A stretch of 64,000 nucleotides of DNA from Firm-04 sp045628085. Lineage in GTDB: Bacteria > Bacillota > Clostridia > Oscillospirales > Ruminococcaceae. Below, piece after piece: positions 58,023-64,000 of the stretch. How positions within the stretch are numbered: position 1 is the first letter of the stretch; each line of letters begins with the position of its first letter. The stretch spans positions 1 through 64,000 of the forward strand of contig JAZQOZ010000106.1 in the NCBI GenBank assembly GCA_045628085.1, in the 5' to 3' direction. The position numbers were made by a program, and so were the translations under genes. The notes beneath the pieces are model-generated. The model was not told where the DNA came from. It did not search any database and saw nothing but the letters and a program-made list of their open reading frames with translations.

Positions 58023-60368
58023 TTACTCAATTTCCAGTGCGATATATGCCGTATTCGGGTGAACCACAAGATTCTCGTCCAGACGGACAGAGAAATCTAC
58101 AAGCTGCTCCGGCGATGCCTCATACACATCGCCCTCTTTGCCTGCAATGCAGTCCTCGGTAAATACGCCCGTGATCTTGTCTTCTTCTGTCTTTACAGTT
58201 TTCATCCATACCGTGTCTTCGTCATCCTCAGTTTCAACATTCACGCAAACATAGGCATTTTCCGGCATTTTTTCAAACAGTTCCGCAAAGATGCCGTAGC
58301 GTTCCTGCGCAAGCGCGGCGACCTTACGGTTTGTCGCAATGTAGCTGCCGTAGCGGAACATCTCAAATTCTGCATCGGTGATCGCATCCAGACGTTTCCG
58401 GCGAAGTGAACCGTCCTGTGCCTCTCCGTCATAGAGATACAGCACAGCATCGTCATCCAGATCGGCTGCATCCTCTCCGAGCATCTCCATCCGCAGCGTC
58501 ATGCCGCCTGCATTTTCTGCCGGATAATCCGCCATTGCCTCGGAAGCCGGCACCCATGTACACAGCACCGCAGAACCGTCACTTTTGCGCACCACCTCAA
58601 ACGATTCCTTTGCATCGCTCATTTCGCCGCGCAGAAGAATGCGCTCGACTGCAAAGCAGAGCATATCACAATAGCGCGGAAAATTCTGCTTTGTTGCGTC
58701 AAGGATCTCGATCTCACGAATGCCGCAGCAGCGCAGTCCCTCTGTACGGATCCAGAGTGCATCAGAATCCGGGCCGCCGTGGATTTCCAGATTATAAAGA
58801 TAATCCACAAGCGGCGGCACATCGCTTTGCGCTTCCATCACGACCCAGCCTGCCGGCAGCAGCTTTCTGCGCGAATAATCCAGAAAAGCGACTGCTTCCG
58901 GGAACAGCAGATTCATCAGCTTCAACTGGAAGTGCAGCGCAAGATCCGGCTGCTTCTCCTCAAACAGTATCACGCACATTGCAACGCCCTCTGCATTTTC
59001 GATCGTTTCCGCAAGGCTGTCCGGAATCGGGCTTGCCGGTCGGAAATCCTCAACGGGCGGCACCGGCTGACATACAAGCATCACCGGATAAATATCATCC
59101 GTACCGTTTTCTGTGATCTGGAATTCAAGCAAGCCCTGCTCAGGCTCAGTCTTTGAGAGGACAACTGCAAATCTGCCGTCATTTTCAAGTGCTTTTGTAA
59201 CGCTTTCAATGGTCAGCGTATCCGGCAATGTCGAACAGACTGCACCGATCACAGACGTTGTCTGCTCCGTATCGCCGTGAATGTAATCCGCCGCATTTTC
59301 ATCGTATTCCGGATCTTCGGCATTCAGTCTGTCCATATACATGGAATTGCCGTTGCGGGCATCGAATTTCTCGGCAAGCGACTTCGCTTCTTCATAGAAA
59401 TAATCGCGGAGCTGCTTCGTATCATAAGAACATTCTGCATTCCAGAGTGGAAATTCCTGCGGCAGAATGATACTGACTGTTTCCATCTGCATATACGCAA
59501 ACAGACGATACGCACCCATAGCAAACTGCATCCGTTCCAAATGATTACGGCTGTTCAGATAATTGCGCAGTTCACGGCGGAAGATCGTTGCACCGGTCTG
59601 ACGGTCAACGATGCTGTAAATATGCATCAGTATTCCGTTCAGTGCAAGCATATCCATACGATTCCGCGTCATCGGATAAAGCCGCTTTGCCAGCTTACGC
59701 GCATCACCGAGATCGTTTTTCCGGATATCGTATTCGATCCATTCGGCATAGGTTGCTTCCGGCACGTATCCGCATTTCAGCTCGCCGGAAAAGATCCTTT
59801 TTCCGAGTTCTCTCGCACGCTCCGGCTGATCGAGCATCAGCGCGGTCTTGACATCATGTGAAGCTTCACAGGCGGTGCAGTCTTTCATATCATCCACCGG
59901 ATAATCGCGGTATTTGCCGTATTCTTCCGCAGGCAGCGGATGACCGGTCACTCTTGAAACAGTTTCCCGAAAATAATAATAGGTTCTGAGAGAGCGTCCG
60001 GCAGACTCCAGCCGTTTCCGGAAATCCTCCAGAAATGCATAGAGCTGCTGAAGCGGTATATGATAAAAATCCAGTGCATTGTCGATCATATACTTATAGC
60101 TCCACATCAGATCGTGGAAACACTCGTCATCCGCCTGCAATTCCTCATTTCCGTCATAAATCGCAGCCAGTTCAGGAAACAGGATCATCGAATCCACTTC
60201 ATCGCTTTCAAAAGTCGATTCCTTCAGCGCAATTTTCCGGAATGCAAAGCGCCATTCATCATTTCCTGCTTCATCAGCAGCCTGAATCGCCTTTTTGATC
60301 GCACGCAGGCGCGGCGCACCATGTTCCAATTCCTGATATTCTGCAATATATTTTTCTGCATCAAACAT
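58023..60368 (-). CDS. Large soluble protein of unknown function (DUF4026-like)
   Basis: 781 residues, no signal or membrane segment. The N-terminal 320 or so are helical and TPR-like (repeated aromatic/Leu helices such as DECFHDLMWSYKYMIDNALDFY, RELGKRIFSGELKCGY, GDARKLAKRLYPM). The middle (about 390-600, with PPLVDYLYNLEIHGGPDSDALWIRTEGLRCCGIREIEIL) recalls DUF4026. The last 90 residues, with MKTVKTEEDKITGVFTEDC, recall DUF2314. These names are by memory of pattern and need a profile search. The start at 60368 follows CGGAGGAACAGACA and overlaps the next gene by 8 bp. The protein is acidic and probably cytoplasmic. Confidence 0.7.
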   Translation of the reverse strand: MFDAEKYIAEYQELEHGAPRLRAIKKAIQAADEAGNDEWRFAFRKIALKESTFESDEVDSMILFPELAAIYDGNEELQADDECFHDLMWSYKYMIDNALDFYHIPLQQLYAFLEDFRKRLESAGRSLRTYYYFRETVSRVTGHPLPAEEYGKYRDYPVDDMKDCTACEASHDVKTALMLDQPERARELGKRIFSGELKCGYVPEATYAEWIEYDIRKNDLGDARKLAKRLYPMTRNRMDMLALNGILMHIYSIVDRQTGATIFRRELRNYLNSRNHLERMQFAMGAYRLFAYMQMETVSIILPQEFPLWNAECSYDTKQLRDYFYEEAKSLAEKFDARNGNSMYMDRLNAEDPEYDENAADYIHGDTEQTTSVIGAVCSTLPDTLTIESVTKALENDGRFAVVLSKTEPEQGLLEFQITENGTDDIYPVMLVCQPVPPVEDFRPASPIPDSLAETIENAEGVAMCVILFEEKQPDLALHFQLKLMNLLFPEAVAFLDYSRRKLLPAGWVVMEAQSDVPPLVDYLYNLEIHGGPDSDALWIRTEGLRCCGIREIEILDATKQNFPRYCDMLCFAVERILLRGEMSDAKESFEVVRKSDGSAVLCTWVPASEAMADYPAENAGGMTLRMEMLGEDAADLDDDAVLYLYDGEAQDGSLRRKRLDAITDAEFEMFRYGSYIATNRKVAALAQERYGIFAELFEKMPENAYVCVNVETEDDEDTVWMKTVKTEEDKITGVFTEDCIAGKEGDVYEASPEQLVDFSVRLDENLVVHPNTAYIALEIE

Positions 60369-60660
60369 TGTCTGTTCCTCCGTTTTGGTTGATCGGTTTG
60401 TCATATTCTTCCTGTAAATAATCGAGCATCTGCTGAAAGCCCTCCTCCGAAACAGGATATTCGGCAGTTCCTTCGATCATGCCGCGTTCCTCAGCGATCT
60501 CAAAGCAGAGATCCTGCCGCCATACGGAAATATGCAGCATTCCCTCTGACGGTTCAACACGGTAGCGCAGATGCTTCCGGCTGCCGGAATGCGTATTGCC
60601 GACTTCAAAATAAAACACCTTCGGGATATCAAATGCATTCCGCGGCTGATGCTCCTCCAT
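60361..60660 (-). CDS. Small soluble protein, unknown
   Basis: 99 residues, mixed beta strands then a helix, no membrane segment. AGGAGGGCATAGATC precedes the ATG. Its 3' end overlaps the start of the large protein gene by 8 bp, so the two are translationally coupled and may work together. No family recognised. Confidence 0.65.
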   Translation of the reverse strand: MEEHQPRNAFDIPKVFYFEVGNTHSGSRKHLRYRVEPSEGMLHISVWRQDLCFEIAEERGMIEGTAEYPVSEEGFQQMLDYLQEEYDKPINQNGGTDNV

Positions 60661-60690
60661 GATCTATGCCCTCCTGACGATGATACAGCT

Positions 60691-60715
60691 TGCCCCCGCT
60701 TAATTTGCGGGGGCA
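60691..60715 (-). terminator. GC-rich hairpin between two small genes
   Basis: TGCCCCCGC/GCGGGGGCA with a 7-nt loop and no U-run. It could be an attenuator or RNA-stability element within the operon. Confidence 0.5.
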
Positions 60716-60737
60716 GCGGTGATAAAATGAATGGTTA

Positions 60738-61172
60738 TCAGTTCTCGACCTTGATCGGTGAGGGATCCGCACTGAGTACATTCTCGATCTCTGCATAAAC
60801 GCCGAACAGATCGCGTGCGCAGACCTCCAGTTTATGACAGATATGCGCATCCAGTTCGAGTGCCTCACGCAGTTCATTCAAAGCTCTGCGCTCAGAAGGA
60901 TCTTCAAACTCATCGCAGATCGCAAAGGTATAAAGCTCCATATAAACCTTGCGCTTGCTGACTTCATTGAGCTGTGCCATCGTATCACGCGCAGCCGCCG
61001 CAGCCGCCGCATCATAGGTAAAGCCCGGCACACCGAGCGCAACTGCATATTCTGTCAGCAGTGCATCCTCCTCAGCGGTAATAATACCGTCCTCCTCGAT
61101 CATTTCAGAAGCAAGCGTCAGAAATGCCTCTGCTTCAATGCGTTCAAATTCGTGTAAAAACAGCACGATCAT
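60738..61172 (-). CDS. TerB-like helical protein
   Basis: 144 residues, all helical and acidic. The pattern LTLASEMIEEDGIITAEEDALLTEYAVALGV, then SKRKVYMELYTFAICDEFEDPSERRALNELREALEL, resembles the tellurite-resistance TerB fold, in which paired acidic residues bind metal. It is probably not a tellurite gene as such; TerB domains are found in many stress and membrane-associated systems. It has a promoter and a GAAAGGATGGG site and is followed by the two unknown genes at 60660 and 60368. Confidence 0.65.
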   Translation of the reverse strand: MIVLFLHEFERIEAEAFLTLASEMIEEDGIITAEEDALLTEYAVALGVPGFTYDAAAAAAARDTMAQLNEVSKRKVYMELYTFAICDEFEDPSERRALNELREALELDAHICHKLEVCARDLFGVYAEIENVLSADPSPIKVEN

Positions 61173-61219
61173 CCCATCCTTTCGTTTCAGGCTTCATCAA
61201 AGGCAAATGCCTTATCCAC

Positions 61220-61248
61220 AGTATACCATACTTCCGGAAAAAATGCAA
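61220..61248 (-). promoter_or_regulatory. Sigma-A promoter of the TerB-like gene
   Basis: Minus strand TTGCAT (61243-61248), 17 bp, TATACT (61220-61225). Confidence 0.8.
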
Positions 61249-61338
61249 GCAAATTCTGCCGCAGCAAAAAAACAGACAGAAAAAATGCCGTCACCATTCC
61301 GAAAAACGGAACAGCGGCGGCATCTGCTGCTGACTGCA

Positions 61339-62475
61339 TTACGGGGCATCAGGAGCTTTCGGATTCTTGGTGATCTCATACCAGCTCGGCTTATTGCCGG
61401 ACATTGCTTCTACATAATAATTCAGAACAAGCTGTGCATCGCCGGAATCAATGTCGCCGTCACCGTTTGCATCGCAGAATTCGCCATAGTCATTCACAGG
61501 CTGCGGTGCAGGCTTTTCGCCGATAGACTTGAACTCGACACCGCAGTTCGAGCCGTTCATACTCATTCTGTTCACATAGTATTCCTCTGCGGTACTGCCC
61601 TCATAACCATAGATGATCAGCGGCTTTTCCGCAGTACCTGCCAGATTGCCCAATTTGCAGTCCGGATTTTCGATCGTGACAGATTCCAGATTATTGCAGC
61701 CGCTGAAAATCTGTGAAGCTTCGATCGAGGTAACACTTTTCGGGAATGTGACCTCTGTCAGCGAAGTACAGCCATAAAATGCCTTGCTGCTGATTTTCTT
61801 CACACCGTCGCCGATCTTCACGGATGCAAGCGCCGTGCAGCCGGAAAAAGCACTGTCCGGTATCTCGGTCACACTGCCGGGGATCTCAATGGATTTCAGT
61901 GATTCGCATCCGCTGAACACATAGCTTCCGAGCGTGGATACGCTTTCAGGCAGATCAATGCTGCTCAGGCGAACACATTTCTGAAAAGCGTTGCTGCCGA
62001 TCTCGGAGAGATTCTCCGGCAGCTTGATTTTTTCAAGGACAGAACAGCTCGAAAATGCCAAAGCGGGCAGGCTGATAAGCGAGCCTTCAAACGTCACCGT
62101 TTTCAGATTCTTTTTCGACTCACAAAACTGTCTCGGCAGAACGGTGATGCTTGCCGGAATCGTCAGCCCCGTGATATTCTCGCAGGAATAATAAAAGATG
62201 TCGTTGACTTTTTTGACAGGCAGTGTTGTCACGCCGTCTGCAAGCGTAATGCTCGCCGGCATCGCAACATCTCCCTGGACAAACTCATTGCCGCCGGTAA
62301 TCTCACAATAATCATCATAGGCATAAAATTTCCATCCGTCCGTCGTTATGCCGCTGGTTAACGCCTCTGCGTTCAATCCCTGCTGCTGTTCGATCTGACT
62401 GAATGCTGCTGCCGTGCCTGTGCCGAGCAGAATGCCTGCTGCAAGACTTGCTGAGATCAATGCTTTTCTTTTCAT
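61339..62475 (-). CDS. Secreted leucine-rich repeat protein with partial dockerin
   Basis: 378 residues. Signal peptide (about 1-25), an N-terminal beta region, then about eight BspA/TpLRR-type repeats (about 90-290) of the form AFSGCTALASVKIGDGVKKI, each with the Cys-containing FxxCxxL core. A C-terminal stretch (about 335-378) carries one clear calcium-loop and helix, DANGDGDIDSGDAQLVLNYYVE, of dockerin type, while the second half lacks a calcium loop. Such LRR proteins bind other proteins or surfaces. The start at 62475 is 7 nt from GGAGG; a longer frame starts six codons upstream. Confidence 0.87.
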   Translation of the reverse strand: MKRKALISASLAAGILLGTGTAAAFSQIEQQQGLNAEALTSGITTDGWKFYAYDDYCEITGGNEFVQGDVAMPASITLADGVTTLPVKKVNDIFYYSCENITGLTIPASITVLPRQFCESKKNLKTVTFEGSLISLPALAFSSCSVLEKIKLPENLSEIGSNAFQKCVRLSSIDLPESVSTLGSYVFSGCESLKSIEIPGSVTEIPDSAFSGCTALASVKIGDGVKKISSKAFYGCTSLTEVTFPKSVTSIEASQIFSGCNNLESVTIENPDCKLGNLAGTAEKPLIIYGYEGSTAEEYYVNRMSMNGSNCGVEFKSIGEKPAPQPVNDYGEFCDANGDGDIDSGDAQLVLNYYVEAMSGNKPSWYEITKNPKAPDAP

Positions 62476-62517
62476 GATCGTACCTCCGTTCATTTATATA
62501 AGGATTTATAACATCAT

Positions 62518-62546
62518 ATTATACCATGTATTGCAAGATAAATCAA
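62518..62546 (-). promoter_or_regulatory. Promoter of the LRR protein gene
   Basis: Minus strand TTGATT (62541-62546), 17 bp, TATAAT (62518-62523). Confidence 0.7.
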
Positions 62547-62562
62547 GTTTTTATTCTGTTTT

Positions 62563-64000
62563 TTACGATTCTGCTGTATTTTCTGCGCTATACGCGCTGT
62601 ATGCGGCGATTTCCTGCAAAAACGCTTCACCGTATTTCTCCATTTTATATTTGCCGACACCGGATATCGCAAGCATTTCTTCTGCATTCGCAGGGCGCTT
62701 ATTGCACATATCGCGCAAGGTCGCATCCGAAAATACAATATACGCCGGCACAAATTCCTTCGCCGCAAGCCGTTCACGCACACGCCGGAGTTTCTGGAAC
62801 AGCGCCTCATCCACACCGTAATCCGGCATCGCGGCAAGCCGCTGTTCGCGCTGTGTCTGCCGGAAATCACGCTTCGGCAGTGACATCATCACCTGTTCCT
62901 GTCCGCGCAGAACAGCATTTGCATTTCCTGTCAGCGACAATGTCGCATACTGACTGTTATCCATGCGCAGATAACCGCGTGAGACCAGAATATTGACCAT
63001 GTGTTCCAGCTGCACGCGCGAAATATCGCTGAGCAGTCCGTATGTCGAAAGTGTCTGATATCCGGCTTCTTTCAGCGTCTTTGTATCCTTTCCCTGCAAA
63101 ATATCACAAAGCATTTTGCTGCCGCAGTGTCTGCCGCGCTGTGCAACACGATACACGCAGGACAGGATCTTCTGCGCCGGAACAGTCGCATCCATTGTTT
63201 CGGATTCCGTAAGGCAGCTGCCGCAGTTTCCGCAGTGTGTCGGAGCTGATTCACCGAAATACCGCAGGATAAAATGCCGCAGGCAGTCCGTTGAACTGCA
63301 ATACTGCACCATCGTATTCAGGCGGTCAAAATCGCGCTGACGCAATACAGTCCGCTGTTCCGGTGTCAGCGTATCATTTTCCTGATCGCTGTTTTCGATC
63401 AGAAAAGTATTCGTCCGGATATCCTGCGGACTGTAGAGCAGTGTGCATTCTGCCGGCGTACCGTCTCTGCCGGCTCTGCCTGCCTCCTGATAATACGCCT
63501 CCATGCTTTTCGGCATATTATAGTGTATCACAAATGATACATTGGATTTGTCGATGCCCATGCCGAACGCATTGGTCGCTGTCATGATCTGCACTTCATC
63601 GCGCAGAAATTTCTCCTGATTGGATGCACGTTCCTCCGCAGACAATCCTGCATGATACCGCACCGCAGGGATACCGTCTGCGCAGAGCTTTGAACAGATC
63701 TCCTCCGTCAGCCGCCGCGAAATACAATATATGATCCCGCTTTTATTCTGATTACGCCGGATGATTTGCAGCAGTGCATCATATTTCTTTGCAGGACGCT
63801 CTACGATCCAGCGCAGATTCTTCCTGTCAAATCCGGTAACAAGCTCAACCGGATCATGCAGATCAAGCAGACGTTTGATATCCTCCCGAACGGTCTGCGT
63901 TGCCGTTGCCGTAAATGCCGCAACGACCGGTCTGCGCGGCAGTTCCGCCAGAAATTCGGTGATACGCAGATAGCTCGGACGGAAATCCTGTCCCCATTGC
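62563..64000 (-). CDS. recQ: ATP-dependent DNA helicase RecQ, 5' end beyond the window
   Basis: The last 478 or so codons; the frame is open to the right edge. RecQ unwinds DNA during repair and recombination. Visible parts: the end of helicase domain 1 with the aromatic loop (QWGQDFRPSYL) and motif III VAAFTATAT; domain 2 with SGIIYCISRR, VRYHAGLS, TATNAFGMGIDKSNVSFVIHYNMPKSMEAYYQEAGRAGRDG; the zinc-binding region with CGNCGSC; the winged helix; and a C-terminal HRDC domain ending AISGVGKYKMEKYGEAFLQEI. The usual WGHDF of the aromatic loop reads WGQDF. Walker A and the DEAH box lie outside the window. Confidence 0.95.
   Translation of the reverse strand, partial: QWGQDFRPSYLRITEFLAELPRRPVVAAFTATATQTVREDIKRLLDLHDPVELVTGFDRKNLRWIVERPAKKYDALLQIIRRNQNKSGIIYCISRRLTEEICSKLCADGIPAVRYHAGLSAEERASNQEKFLRDEVQIMTATNAFGMGIDKSNVSFVIHYNMPKSMEAYYQEAGRAGRDGTPAECTLLYSPQDIRTNTFLIENSDQENDTLTPEQRTVLRQRDFDRLNTMVQYCSSTDCLRHFILRYFGESAPTHCGNCGSCLTESETMDATVPAQKILSCVYRVAQRGRHCGSKMLCDILQGKDTKTLKEAGYQTLSTYGLLSDISRVQLEHMVNILVSRGYLRMDNSQYATLSLTGNANAVLRGQEQVMMSLPKRDFRQTQREQRLAAMPDYGVDEALFQKLRRVRERLAAKEFVPAYIVFSDATLRDMCNKRPANAEEMLAISGVGKYKMEKYGEAFLQEIAAYSAYSAENTAES

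Noticed and set aside
60738..61172. Tellurite resistance operon
   Set aside because: Only one weak TerB-like fold; no TerC, TerD or TerZ-type genes beside it.

Overview
The window reads as chromosomal DNA of a cellulosome-bearing, low-to-mid G+C Clostridia bacterium, most like a Ruminococcus-type member of the Oscillospiraceae. Four secreted proteins carry dockerin or dockerin-like modules: a GH5 glucanase, a family 1 pectate lyase, a leucine-rich-repeat protein and a small cohesin-plus-dockerin adaptor. The core genes (spo0A, spoIVB, spoVM, the dgt-dnaG-rpoD order, ddl-murF-scpB, rpsB-tsf) are those of a Gram-positive endospore-forming lineage. Promoters are easy to read: many genes have a sigma-A type TTGACA/TATAAT pair with exactly 17 bp between the hexamers, and intrinsic terminators are abundant. 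I saw no rRNA, tRNA, CRISPR array or intact insertion sequence.

Layout. 0-8.2 kb: a valyl-tRNA synthetase-like protein whose two catalytic signatures are both degenerate, a DUF2752 membrane protein, and a plus-strand group (DUF2975 membrane protein, small HTH regulator, two tiny membrane proteins, a B12-type radical SAM protein, a polytopic membrane protein, a decayed ORF, DUF2809). 8.2-15 kb, minus strand: ddl-murF-scpB (cell wall and chromosome segregation), then nagA, a ROK kinase and an epimerase (amino-sugar handling). 15-21.7 kb, minus strand: tadA, a CPBP-like membrane protein, and a phosphate block phoP-phoR-Na/Pi transporter in which PhoR carries a tail of ten 14-residue acidic repeats. 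21.7-22.9 kb: a mostly non-coding stretch with four copies of a dispersed repeat and a 31-codon spoVM gene. 23-28.6 kb: GH5-dockerin enzyme, flavin reductase, spo0A, an unknown gene, spoIVB. 28.7-36.3 kb: ptsH, trmD, rimM, prfB, maf, an unknown membrane-anchored protein, a CPA2 antiporter, glyA. 36.4-39.5 kb: the cohesin-dockerin adaptor and tsf/rpsB. 39.5-44.1 kb: a NatAB-like ABC exporter and a COG2426 membrane protein. 44.3-49.4 kb: dgt, dnaG and two tandem RpoD-like sigma factors. 49.4-58 kb: a non-coding hairpin array, the pectate lyase, a DUF4190 protein, metA, and a biotin-dependent decarboxylase/carboxyltransferase set. 57.5-64 kb: GNAT, a large unknown protein with two small partners, the LRR protein, and a recQ gene whose 5' end lies beyond the right edge.

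How it fits together: the phosphate genes form a sensor-regulator-transporter unit. spo0A, spoIVB and spoVM together argue for a present or recently lost sporulation programme. The GH5, PL1 and LRR proteins would be clients of the cellulosome that the cohesin-dockerin adaptor helps assemble. The most unusual items are the motif-less ValRS-like protein, the duplicated primary sigma factor, the PhoR repeat tail, the hairpin-array element with a truncated relative about 33 kb away, and the inverted repeat family upstream of spoVM. All names come from reading the sequence. No database search was run.
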